Source: Streptomyces sp. SID9727
GTDB lineage: Bacteria; Actinomycetota; Actinomycetes; Streptomycetales; Streptomycetaceae
Direction: 5' to 3'
DNA: 36,519 bases
NCBI RefSeq assembly: GCF_010550605.1
Contig: NZ_JAAGNI010000394.1
Span: 1-36,519, forward strand
Shown here: piece by piece, positions 23,284 to 31,400 of the stretch
Numbering within the stretch: position 1 is the stretch's first letter
Layout of the letters: each line of letters opens with the position of its first letter
The notes under the pieces: model-generated
What the model was told of the DNA's origin: nothing
What the model saw: only the letters and a program-made list of their open reading frames with translations
Databases searched by the model: none
Translations under genes and position numbers: made by a program

Positions 23284-24321
23284 GTGAACGCATCGCAAGG
23301 CCTGCGCGTCGTCGTCACGGGCGCCACCGGCAACGTGGGCACGAGCCTCGTACGGGCCCTCTCGCGGGACCCGGACGTCGGGTCCGTCCTCGGCCTGGCC
23401 CGGCGGCTGCCCGACCTCACCCTGCCCGGCGTCGAGTGGGGGAGGGTGGACCTCTCCCGCCCGGACAGCGCCCGGACACTCGGCTCCCTGCTCACGGGTG
23501 CGGACGCCGTCGTCCACCTGGCCTGGCGCTTCCAGCCCACCCACGACCCCGTCGTCACCTGGCGCAGCAACGTCGAGGGCTCCCTCCGCGTCTTCGACGC
23601 GGTGCGCACGGCCGGTGTCCCGGCTCTGGTCCACGCCTCGTCGGTGGGTGCCTATTCACCCGGGCCGAAGCGGGAGCCCGGCGTCGACGAACAGTGGCCG
23701 ACCCACGGCTGGCCGGACGCCGCCTACTGCCGGGAGAAGGCATATCTGGAACGGGTCCTGGACACCTACGAACTGCGGCACCCGCAGATCCGGGTGGTAC
23801 GGATGCGGCCCGGCTTCCTCTTCAAGGAGACGGCCGCCCCCGAGCAACGGCGCATCTTCGGCGGGAAATACCTCCCCGGCGTACTCCTCCGCCCCGACCT
23901 GCTGCCCTTCGTACCCGACCTGGAGGGGCTGAGGTTCCAGGTGCTGCACACCGACGACGCGGCCGAGGCGTACCGGCTCGCCGTGCTCGGCGACGTGCGC
24001 GGCCCCTTCAACCTGGCCGCCGACACCGTCACCGACGCCCACTCCCTCGGTGCGCTCCTCGATGCGCGGGTGGTGCGCGCGCCCCTGCCGCTCGTACGCG
24101 GCGCGCTGGCGACCGCCTGGCACGCCCGGGCGGTCCCGGCGTCGCCCCACCTCTTCGACGCCGTGCTGCGGCTGCCCGTCATGGACTGCGCCCGGGCCCG
24201 CGAGGAGCTGGGCTGGCGGCCTCGCTACTCGGCGTCCGAGGCGCTCACGGCGTTCCTGCGCGGCGTCGTACGCGGTACGGGCGAGGAGACCGCCCCGCTG
24301 ACCGGCAGCCGGTGGAGCTGA
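23284..24321 (+). CDS. NAD-dependent epimerase/dehydratase family protein
   Basis: Extended SDR of 345 residues. The N-terminus has the Rossmann motif VVVTGATGNVGTSLVRAL, the middle has VHASSVGAYSPG with the catalytic Ser region, and YCREK gives the Tyr-x3-Lys pair. The C-terminal half (FNLAADTV onward) is the substrate-binding domain. Members act on nucleotide sugars or other carbonyl compounds; no sugar pathway genes are next to it, so the substrate is open. The GTG at 23284 has AAGGGA six bases upstream. It belongs to the operon after the alcohol dehydrogenase. Confidence 0.88.
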   Translation: MNASQGLRVVVTGATGNVGTSLVRALSRDPDVGSVLGLARRLPDLTLPGVEWGRVDLSRPDSARTLGSLLTGADAVVHLAWRFQPTHDPVVTWRSNVEGSLRVFDAVRTAGVPALVHASSVGAYSPGPKREPGVDEQWPTHGWPDAAYCREKAYLERVLDTYELRHPQIRVVRMRPGFLFKETAAPEQRRIFGGKYLPGVLLRPDLLPFVPDLEGLRFQVLHTDDAAEAYRLAVLGDVRGPFNLAADTVTDAHSLGALLDARVVRAPLPLVRGALATAWHARAVPASPHLFDAVLRLPVMDCARAREELGWRPRYSASEALTAFLRGVVRGTGEETAPLTGSRWS

Positions 24322-24377
24322 GGAGGGCGGGCAGGGTGCAGGGCGACAGTTCGCCGCGCATGCCCACGGATGCCACC

Positions 24378-24923
24378 ATGACAACCATGTCCCGCAAGGC
24401 GCTGATCGTCATCGACATGATCAATCCGTACGACCACGAGGACGCCGACCAGCTCCTTCCCTCGGCCGAGCGAGCCGTGCCCGTCATCGCGGGCATGCTG
24501 AAGGAGGCCCGGGGCAGCGGTGCACTCGTGATCTACGCCAACGACAACTTCGGCGACTGGCGCTCCCACCACGGGGAGATCGTGGCGGCGGCCATGGCGG
24601 GCGCCCGCCCCGACCTGGTCGAACCGCTGAAGCCCGACGAGAACTCGCTCTTCGTCGTCAAGGCCCGGCACTCGATCTTCTACGAGACGCCCCTGCCCTA
24701 CCTGCTCCACCAGCTGGACGTGGACCACCTCGTCCTGACCGGCCAGGTGACGGAGCAGTGCATCCTCTACTCCGCGCTCGACGCGCACATCCGCCACATG
24801 GACCTGACCATCCCGCGCGACGGAGTGGCCCACATCCACCCCGACCTGGCCGACGCCGCCCTGCGGATGACGGAACGGAACATGGGCGCCCGGGTGTGCG
24901 CCGCCGAAGAGATCCACCTGTGA
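24378..24923 (+). CDS. isochorismatase-family cysteine hydrolase
   Basis: Protein of about 181 residues with the isochorismatase-like hydrolase fold. The triad is Asp13 (ALIVIDMINPYD), Lys95 (FVVKARHSIF) and Cys128 (TGQVTEQCILYSALDAHIRH). It probably hydrolyses an amide or a related bond, as nicotinamidases do; the substrate is unknown. Three in-frame ATGs are close: 24360, 24378 and 24387. GGA seven bases upstream favours 24378, but the choice is weak. It lies 56 bp after the epimerase gene and 34 bp before the HAD gene. Confidence 0.85.
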   Translation: MTTMSRKALIVIDMINPYDHEDADQLLPSAERAVPVIAGMLKEARGSGALVIYANDNFGDWRSHHGEIVAAAMAGARPDLVEPLKPDENSLFVVKARHSIFYETPLPYLLHQLDVDHLVLTGQVTEQCILYSALDAHIRHMDLTIPRDGVAHIHPDLADAALRMTERNMGARVCAAEEIHL

Positions 24924-24957
24924 CACCGCCGGGCCGGACCGGCACGAAAGGACACCC

Positions 24958-25626
24958 ATGACGCGCGCCGCGCTGTTCGATGTGGACGGCACCCTGGTCG
25001 ACACCAACTACCTGCACGTCACCGCGTGGTGGGAGGCGTTCCGCCAAGCCGGGCACACCGTGCCGATGCCCGCGATCCACCGCGCGGTCGGCCTCGGCTC
25101 CGACGACCTGGTCGCCCATCTGCTCGGCTCCGGCCGGGACCGGGACCAGGACGCCGGCATCAGTGCCACGCACTCCGCGCTGTACGCCACCTACTTCGAC
25201 CGCCTGCCCCCGCTGGACGGCGCGGCGGACCTGCTGCGCGCCCTGGCCGGCCGGGGCTGGACGATCGTTCTCGCCACCTCCGCCTCCGGCCATGAGCTCA
25301 AGGCCCTGCGGCGCGCGCTCGACGCCGACGACGTGATCTCCGGCACCGCCAGCTCCGACGACGTGGACGAGGGGAAACCCGCCCCCGACCCGATCCGTCA
25401 CGCGATGGACATCGCCGGCGCCACCAGCGAGGAGGCGGTGTACATCGGCGACTCCGTCTGGGACATGGCGGCGGCCACCAGGGCGTCGGTGCCGGCCGTG
25501 GGCCTGCTGTCGGGCGGCATCCCCCGGGCGGACCTGGAGGAGGCCGGGGCCGTGGAGGTCCACGCGTCCCCGGCCGCCTTCCTGGACCGCCTCGACACCG
25601 GCGTCATCGCCCGTATGAGCCCCTGA
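24958..25626 (+). CDS. HAD-superfamily phosphatase (beta-phosphoglucomutase/Gph-like)
   Basis: Protein of 222 residues. Motif I is LFDVDGTLVDTN (Asp8 nucleophile, Asp10 acid), motif II is LATSASGHELKAL, the motif III lysine is in EGKPAPDP and motif IV is YIGDSVWDM. An alpha-helical cap sits between motifs I and II (residues about 15-85), subclass I, as in phosphoglycolate phosphatase and beta-phosphoglucomutase. It removes phosphate from a small metabolite; the substrate is not predictable. The ATG at 24958 has AAAGGA five bases upstream. It is the last gene of the operon; the stop codon lies in an 11-mer that is repeated twice downstream. Confidence 0.88.
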   Translation: MTRAALFDVDGTLVDTNYLHVTAWWEAFRQAGHTVPMPAIHRAVGLGSDDLVAHLLGSGRDRDQDAGISATHSALYATYFDRLPPLDGAADLLRALAGRGWTIVLATSASGHELKALRRALDADDVISGTASSDDVDEGKPAPDPIRHAMDIAGATSEEAVYIGDSVWDMAAATRASVPAVGLLSGGIPRADLEEAGAVEVHASPAAFLDRLDTGVIARMSP

Positions 25627-25675
25627 GCCCGGGCCCCTGAGCCCGAGCCCTCGGAGCTTCTCACCCCCTGAGCCC
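25620..25675. repeat. three copies of an 11-mer spanning a stop codon
   Basis: CCCCTGAGCCC occurs at 25620-25630 (holding the TGA of the HAD gene), 25634-25644 and 25665-25675. The spacing is irregular. No clear terminator hairpin is formed in this convergent gap. Confidence 0.8.
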
Positions 25676-25689
25676 AGGGTTCTACGCCC

Positions 25690-26067
25690 TCAGCCGCCGC
25701 CGTCGCACAGGCAGAACGGGTGTCCCGCCGGGTCCGCGAAGACCCGGAAGCCGCGCTTTCCGCCGTCGTCGTCCAGATCGAGCGGTGTGGCCCCCAGGGC
25801 GAGCACCTCGCGCTGGGCGGCCTCCATGTCCTCCACCTCGAAGTCCAGGTGCTCCTGCTGCGAGTTCCGGTCGCCGCTCGGCCACTCCGGCGGCCGGTGG
25901 TCGGGGGCGAGCTGGAAGGCCAGGCGCGCCCCGCCGGGGACCCGGAGGTCGTACCAGCGGTCGTTGTCGTGCGTCACCTCCCCGCCCAGCACCTTCTGGT
26001 AGAAGCCGGCGAGCGCCGCCGGATCCGGGCAGTCGACGGCAACCAGGCAGTAGGTCGCGACAGCCAT
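25690..26067 (-). CDS. VOC family (glyoxalase-like) protein
   Basis: Single-domain VOC protein of 125 residues: TYCLVAVDCPDPAALAGFY at the N-terminus, HLDFEVEDMEAAQREV in the second half, and the end FRVFADPAGHPFCLCDGG, where relatives carry D-P-x-G-x-P-F-C. It matches the Glyoxalase_6 type common in actinobacteria; function unknown. The ATG at 26067 has GAGGGA about four bases upstream. It is divergent from the F420-type oxidoreductase gene across a 159-bp gap that has a direct repeat and a promoter candidate, and converges with the HAD gene. Confidence 0.85.
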   Translation of the reverse strand: MAVATYCLVAVDCPDPAALAGFYQKVLGGEVTHDNDRWYDLRVPGGARLAFQLAPDHRPPEWPSGDRNSQQEHLDFEVEDMEAAQREVLALGATPLDLDDDGGKRGFRVFADPAGHPFCLCDGGG

Positions 26068-26136
26068 GTCATCCCTCACTCTCGGTGTACGCGGACATGC
26101 GGACGTCCCCCTCCCGGGTTCCGCGTCCGGCGCGGA

Positions 26137-26177
26137 GGAAACATGATCCGGAACGAGGGGGAAACACGATCCGGAAC
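26137..26177. repeat. 18-bp imperfect direct repeat, 23-bp offset
   Basis: GGAAACATGATCCGGAAC (26137-26154) and GGAAACACGATCCGGAAC (26160-26177) differ at one base. The offset is about two helical turns, so one protein could bind both on one face. It lies between divergent genes and just upstream of the candidate promoter at 26193. Confidence 0.75.
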
Positions 26178-26192
26178 CAGTGGAGCCGGCAC

Positions 26193-26216
26193 GTTTCGAC
26201 CGCCGGGGATCGGTAA
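26193..26216 (+). promoter_or_regulatory. SigB-like promoter candidate for F420-type oxidoreductase gene
   Basis: GTTT, 14-base spacer, CGGTAA; close to GNNT-N14/16-GGGTAY with two mismatches in the -10. It ends ten bases before the ATG at 26227, so the message may be leaderless. No Shine-Dalgarno is visible. Confidence 0.4.
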
Positions 26217-26226
26217 CCCATCCCAT

Positions 26227-27192
26227 ATGGTGCAATTCGGATACACGATGATGACCGAGCAGTCGGGACCGCGGGCCCTCGTCGAGGACGTGGTGGCGGC
26301 CGAACAGGCCGGCTTCGACTTCTCCGTGACCTCCGACCACTACTTCCCCTGGCTGAAGTCCCAGGGCCACGCCCCGTACGCCTGGAGCGTGCTGGGCGCC
26401 GCCGCGCAGGCCACGACGCGCATCCCCTTGATGACGTACGTGACCTGCCCGACCACCCGTTACCACCCGGCCGTCGTGGCGCAGAAGGCCGCGACGCTGC
26501 AACTGCTCTCCGAGGGGCGGTTCCGGCTCGGGCTCGGCTCCGGCGAGAGTCTGAACGAACACGTGGTGGGCGGCGGCTGGCCGGACGCCCGGGTGCGGCT
26601 CGACAAACTCGAAGAGGCGGTGGAGATCATCAAGGCGCTCCTCGCCGGCGGCTACGTCAACCACCACGGCCCCCACTTCGACGTGGAGAACGCCAAGCTG
26701 TGGGACGTGCCCGAGGTGGCCGTGCCACTCGGTGTAGCCGTCTCCGGCGACCGGTCGTGCGAGATCGCGGGCCGGCTCGCGGACCTGGTGATCGCCACCG
26801 AGCCCAAGGAGGAACTGCTCACCGACTTCGACCGGCACGGCGGCGGCGGGAAGCCCCGGGTCGGCCAGTTGCCCGTCTGCTACGACACCGACCGCGACGC
26901 GGCGGTGAAGCGGGCTCACGACCAGTTCCGCTGGTCCGTCGGCGGCTGGAAGGTCAACTCGGAGCTTCCGGGCCCCTCCGCCTTCGACCAGGCCACACAG
27001 TACGTCCGGCCCGACGACATCGCCGAGGCGGTGCCCTGCGGCGACGACGTCGGGCAGTTCGTGGAAGCGGTGCGCCCCTTCGTCGACGCGGGGTTCACCG
27101 AGGTCGCCCTCGTCCAGATCGGCGGAGACCACCAGAAGCCGTTCATCGACTGGGCCCAGGAGAAGCTGCTGCCCGCGCTGCGCGCCCTGTGA
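26227..27192 (+). CDS. LLM-class F420-dependent oxidoreductase (TIGR03557-like)
   Basis: Luciferase-like TIM-barrel protein of 321 residues. The N-terminus MVQFGYTMMTEQSGPRALVE, the segment DFSVTSDHYFPWLKSQGHAP, and the later RFRLGLGSGESLNEHVVGG are features of the TIGR03557 group related to F420-dependent glucose-6-phosphate dehydrogenase. It should move hydride between coenzyme F420 and a substrate that is not yet known. The ATG at 26227 is the natural start; no ribosome-binding site is seen. A 12-bp hairpin terminator follows. Confidence 0.9.
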   Translation: MVQFGYTMMTEQSGPRALVEDVVAAEQAGFDFSVTSDHYFPWLKSQGHAPYAWSVLGAAAQATTRIPLMTYVTCPTTRYHPAVVAQKAATLQLLSEGRFRLGLGSGESLNEHVVGGGWPDARVRLDKLEEAVEIIKALLAGGYVNHHGPHFDVENAKLWDVPEVAVPLGVAVSGDRSCEIAGRLADLVIATEPKEELLTDFDRHGGGGKPRVGQLPVCYDTDRDAAVKRAHDQFRWSVGGWKVNSELPGPSAFDQATQYVRPDDIAEAVPCGDDVGQFVEAVRPFVDAGFTEVALVQIGGDHQKPFIDWAQEKLLPALRAL

Positions 27193-27198
27193 CACGTG

Positions 27199-27235
27199 CG
27201 TACGCACCCGGCCCGGCGAGGCACGGGTGCGTACG
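27199..27235. terminator. bidirectional terminator hairpin
   Basis: A perfect 12-bp stem CGTACGCACCCG / CGGGTGCGTACG with a 13-base loop that can pair further. It lies between the convergent F420-type gene and the DUF6328 gene. Confidence 0.75.
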
Positions 27236-27238
27236 GAG

Positions 27239-27787
27239 TCACTTCACGTGAGCGGAGCCGTCGCGTCCGTTGGACGACCTGGCCAGCGCCCAGGCCGGAA
27301 AGACGAACCAGCAGACGAAGGACCACAGCGCCATCCCGCCCACCAGCCACAGGGCCAGCGTGTTGTGCAGCGCCACGCGCATGATCAGCAGCAGCGCCGA
27401 ACACATCGTGCAGAACAGCAGCACGAGCCCGAGCAGGGTGAGCCGCGACGCCCACACCACGGTCTCCGGCTTCAGGTGGCGGCCGGTCAGCAGCCGGTGG
27501 AAGCAGACGGGCCCGATCAGCGCGGCCGCCGTGGCGGAACCGAGGAGCACGGTGACGACGTAGATCGTCCGGTCGGTGTCCGACAGGGTGCCGAAGCGCG
27601 GCTGGAAGACCACCGCCAGCAGGAAACCGAAGAGGATCTGCACCCCGGTCTGCGCGACCCGCAGCTCCTGGAGCAGTTCCGTCCAGCGGCGGTCCGCCCG
27701 CTCCTCGGTCGTCTCGTCGCGCCCGCGGTGGACGCCCTCGCGGTCGTCGTCCCCGCGGTCGTTCTCTTCGCCTCGTCCGTTGTCCAT
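27239..27787 (-). CDS. DUF6328 membrane protein
   Basis: Protein of 182 residues. A charged N-terminus of about 35 residues precedes the conserved block RWTELLQELRVAQTGVQILF, then four hydrophobic helices (about 48-65, 76-95, 112-132, 145-165). LKPETVVWASRLTL is another family landmark. This is the actinobacterial DUF6328 family; function unknown. The ATG at 27787 has GGGAGGGA about eight bases upstream. A 23-bp hairpin lies 24 bp upstream, so it may be insulated from the gene before it or depend on antitermination. Confidence 0.82.
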   Translation of the reverse strand: MDNGRGEENDRGDDDREGVHRGRDETTEERADRRWTELLQELRVAQTGVQILFGFLLAVVFQPRFGTLSDTDRTIYVVTVLLGSATAAALIGPVCFHRLLTGRHLKPETVVWASRLTLLGLVLLFCTMCSALLLIMRVALHNTLALWLVGGMALWSFVCWFVFPAWALARSSNGRDGSAHVK

Positions 27788-27811
27788 GTGCGGTGTCCCT
27801 CCCTCCCTCGT

Positions 27812-27861
27812 GCCGAAACCTTTCTGCGCGGGCCGCCCGGCCCGCGCAGAAAGGTTTCGGC
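27812..27861. terminator. very long perfect hairpin (23-bp stem, 4-base loop)
   Basis: Perfect inverted repeat: arms 27812-27834 and 27839-27861, loop GCCC. It lies 14 bp after the stop of the SAP/Rho-N-like gene and 24 bp before the DUF6328 start, both on the minus strand. It can act as a strong terminator of the upstream gene. Confidence 0.85.
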
Positions 27862-27875
27862 CACGCCCCGCCGAT

Positions 27876-28202
27876 TCAGCGGCTGACGGCCTTCAGAAGC
27901 TGCTCCTTGCTCATCGTGGAGCGGCCCTCGATGTTCTTCTTCTTCGCCTCTTCGTACAGCTGGTCCTTCGTGCGGCCCTGCGCGCCCTTGTGCGAGCGCT
28001 CACCGCCGCGCTGGGAGGCCGACTTGGGGTCGCGCGTGGACGTCCGGCTCGCCGTCTTCGACTCGCCGGAGCGGGCACGCTCCTTGTTCACCGTGCGGGC
28101 GGCGATCTCCTTGGCACGCTTCTCGGACGTGCCGCGCTTCTCCGCGCTCTCCTTCACGTGCTCGTACTGACGCTCACGCTTGGGGCTCGATCCTGCCGGC
28201 AT
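27876..28202 (-). CDS. small basic protein with SAP/Rho-N-like C-terminus ('plasmid stabilization protein' type)
   Basis: Protein of 108 residues, highly basic and mostly polar. The N-terminal part SPKRERQYEHVKESAEKRGT and AKEIAARTVNKERARSG matches a family often labelled 'plasmid stabilization protein' in actinobacteria. The C-terminal 35 residues (TKDQLYEEAKKKNIEGRSTM, then SKEQLLKAVSR) resemble the SAP or Rho N-terminal helix-extension-helix domain that binds nucleic acids. A DNA- or RNA-binding stress role is inferred; a true plasmid role is not supported. The ATG at 28202 has GAGGAGGA seven bases upstream. A weak SigB-like promoter lies at 28265-28289. Confidence 0.8.
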   Translation of the reverse strand: MPAGSSPKRERQYEHVKESAEKRGTSEKRAKEIAARTVNKERARSGESKTASRTSTRDPKSASQRGGERSHKGAQGRTKDQLYEEAKKKNIEGRSTMSKEQLLKAVSR

Positions 28203-28264
28203 GACGCCGTCCTCCTCGCTCTCGTCCTCGGCCACGCGGGCCCGGTCCGGGGGTCACCACCCGG

Positions 28265-28289
28265 GTTGCCGGGCGGCCACGTCCGAAAC
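28265..28289 (-). promoter_or_regulatory. weak SigB-like promoter candidate for the SAP/Rho-N-like gene
   Basis: Minus strand GTTT, 15-base spacer, GGCAAC, which differs from GGGTAC at two bases. It is about 63 bases upstream of the ATG at 28202. The rest of the 293-bp divergent gap shows no gene. Confidence 0.3.
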
Positions 28290-28495
28290 ATGGCACCGCC
28301 TCGGCGGGGACGCCCACCGGGTCGTGCGCTCGGGTGACGCCCACGGCTGCCCGTACGCCCGGCCGACCGGTTCCGCAGGGCCGATCGGGGTCACTCACCG
28401 AGCCGCCCATAAGTGAACCCGCCGACTTCGGGTACCGGGGTCTCTGCGAGGCCGGGCCACCCCGGCGCGCGCCGGAAGACGAGGAGGAGCGGCGG

Positions 28496-31400
28496 ATGGT
28501 CACGGGAGGGAACGCCCCGGCGGACGGGCAGCACGGTACGGATACGGACCCGGCGCCGGACATGCGGGCCCTCCGCCGTGAGCTGGAACGGCGCGTCGAC
28601 GGCGAGATTCGCTTCGACGCGGGCAGCAGGGGCGCCTACGCGACCGACGGCTCCAACTACCGGCAGGTGCCCATCGGCGTCGTCGTCCCCCGCACGGTGG
28701 ACGCGGGCGCCGAGGCGGTCGCCGTCTGCGCCCGGCACGGTGTACCGGTGCTCTCCCGGGGCGGCGGGACCAGCCTCGCCGGGCAGTGCACCAACGTCGC
28801 CGTCGTCATCGACTGGACGAAGTACTGCCACCACCTCGTCTCCGTGGACGAGGCCGCCCGCACCTGCGTGGTGGAGCCCGGCATCGTGCTGGACGAACTG
28901 AACCGGCAGCTGGCGGACCGCGGCCTGCGGTTCGGCCCGAAACCCTCGACGCACAGCCACTGCTCACTGGGCGGCATGATCGGCAACAACTCGTGCGGCG
29001 CGTCCGCGCAGGCGTACGGCAAGACCGTCGACAACGTCCGGCGGCTGGAGATCCTGACCTACGACGGGCTCCGCTGCTGGGTGGGCCCGACCTCCGACGC
29101 GGAGTTCGTGGAGATCGTCGGAGCCGGCGGCCGCCGGGCCGAGGTGTACCAGGGGCTGCGCCGGATCGTCGACGCGCATCTCGCCGACGTCCGCCAGGGG
29201 TTCCCCAGCATTCCGCGCCGCGTCTCCGGCTACAACCTCGACTCGCTGCTGCCGGAGAAGGGCTTCGACGTGGCCCGCGCCCTCGTCGGCAGCGAAGGCA
29301 CCCTCGTCACCGTCCTGCGTGCCGAGCTCGACCTGGTCCCCGTCCCGCCCCACGAGGCGATGCTCGTCCTCGGCTACCCCGACATCTGCGCGGCCGCCGA
29401 CGAGGTGCCGCGCCTGCTGGAACACAGCTCCCCGACGCAGCTGGAGGCGCTGGACGGCCGGATGGCGCAGCTCATGCGCGAGGAGGACAGCCACGTCGCC
29501 TCCCTGGACACCTTCCCGGAGGGCGACGGCTGGCTGCTGCTCCAGTTCAGCGGGGACACCCAGGAGGACGTGGACCGGCAGGCGCGCGACCTGCTGAAGG
29601 CGCTCGGCCGCGACGAGGACGACCCCGCGGTGACCTTCTCCGACGACCCGCCGCGCGAGCGCCGGATGCTCAAGGCCCGGGAAGCCGGGCTGGGCGTGAC
29701 CGCACGGCCGCCGGACGGACGGGAGACCTGGGAGGGCTGGGAGGACTCCGCCGTTCCGCCCGAGCGGCTCGGCGACTACCTGCGCGACCTGAAGAAGCTC
29801 TTCGCCGAGTTCGACTACGACCACCCCTCCCTCTACGGCCATTTCGGGCAGGGCTGCGTGCACACCCGCATCCCCTTCGCGCTGAAAACCGCCGAGGGCG
29901 TCGGGTCCTTCCGGGAGTTCCTGTTCCGGGCGGCCGACCTCGTCGTCTCGTACGGCGGTTCGCTCTCCGGCGAGCACGGCGACGGGCAGTCGCGCGGCGA
30001 GCTGCTGCCCCGCATGTACGGTGAGCGGCTCGTCGCCGCGTTCGGTGAGGTCAAGGCCCTGCTGGATCCCGGCAACCGGATGAACCCCGGCAAGGTCACC
30101 GACCCGTACCGCACCGACGAGAACCTGCGGCTGGGCCCGCACTGGCGCCCCGCGAACGACGAGACGCACTTCCACTACCCGGACGACGAGGGCTCCTTCA
30201 ACCGGGCCGTCATGCGGTGCGTCGGCATCGGCAACTGCCGCTCCCACAGCGGTGGCGTGATGTGCCCCTCCTACCGGGCCACGGGGGAGGAGGAGCACTC
30301 CACCCGGGGGCGGGCCCGGCTGCTCTTCGAGATGCTCGGCGGCCACCAGGACACGCCCGTCACCGACGGCTGGCGCTCCACCGAGGTCCGCGACGCGCTC
30401 GACCTCTGCCTCGCCTGCAAGGGCTGCAAGTCCGACTGCCCGGTGGGCGTCGACATGGCCACGTACAAGTCCGAATTCCTGGCCCACCACTACGCGGGCC
30501 GGCTGCGCCCCACCGCCCACTACTCGCTGGGCTGGCTGCCCCTGTGGGCCCGGCTCTCCCGCATCGCACCCCGTCTGGTCAACGCCGCCCTCGACGCCCC
30601 CGGACTCCGCCGCGTCGCCAAGCGCGCCGCCGGGATCGCCGACGAGCGGCAGCCGCCCTCGTTCGCCGAGGAGTCGTTCGTCGAGTGGTGGCGGGAGCGG
30701 GGGCTGCCGGAGCCCGACCCGGCGGACGCCCGGACCGTGGTGCTGTGGCCGGACACCTTCACGTCCTCCTTCCACCCCGGCATCGCCCGGTCGGCGGTAC
30801 GCGTCCTGGAGGACGCCGGCTTCCAGGTCGCCGTCCCCCGGCAGGCCGTCTGCTGCGGGCTCACCTGGATCTCCACCGGACAGCCCGCCACCGCGAAGAA
30901 GGTGCTGCGCCGGACCGTCGAGGTGCTGCGGCCGTGGATCGAGGCCGGCACCCCGATCGTCGGCCTGGAACCGTCCTGCACGGCCGTCTTCCGGTCCGAC
31001 GCGCCGGAGCTGATGCCGCACGACCAGGACGTCCAGCGCCTCGCCGGGCAGTTCCGCACCTTCGCCGAACTCCTGGTCAACGACGCCCCCGACGACTGGC
31101 GGCCGCCCGTCCTCACCCGGCGGGCCACCGTGCAGACGCACTGCCACCAGCACGCCGTCACCAAGTTCGACGCCGACCGCGAACTCATGCGCCGCGCCGG
31201 GCTCGACACCGAGGTCCTGGACGAGGGCTGCTGCGGGCTCGCCGGCAACTTCGGCTTCGAACGCGGCCACTACGACCTGTCCATGGACATCGGCGAGCAG
31301 GGCGTCCTGCCCGCCGTCCGGGGCGCCGCGCCCGACGCCCTGGTCGTCGCCGACGGATTCAGCTGCCGCACCCAGATCGAGCAGGGCGGGACCGGCCGCC

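Noticed and set aside
20248..25626. A natural product biosynthetic cluster (P450, SDR, decarboxylase, epimerase, hydrolase)
   Set aside because: No synthase, PKS, NRPS or terpene cyclase is present, and the flanking genes are stress or housekeeping types.
28430..28435. GGGTAC upstream of the hydroxyacid dehydrogenase gene as a SigB -10
   Set aside because: No GNNT element is found 14-16 bases upstream.
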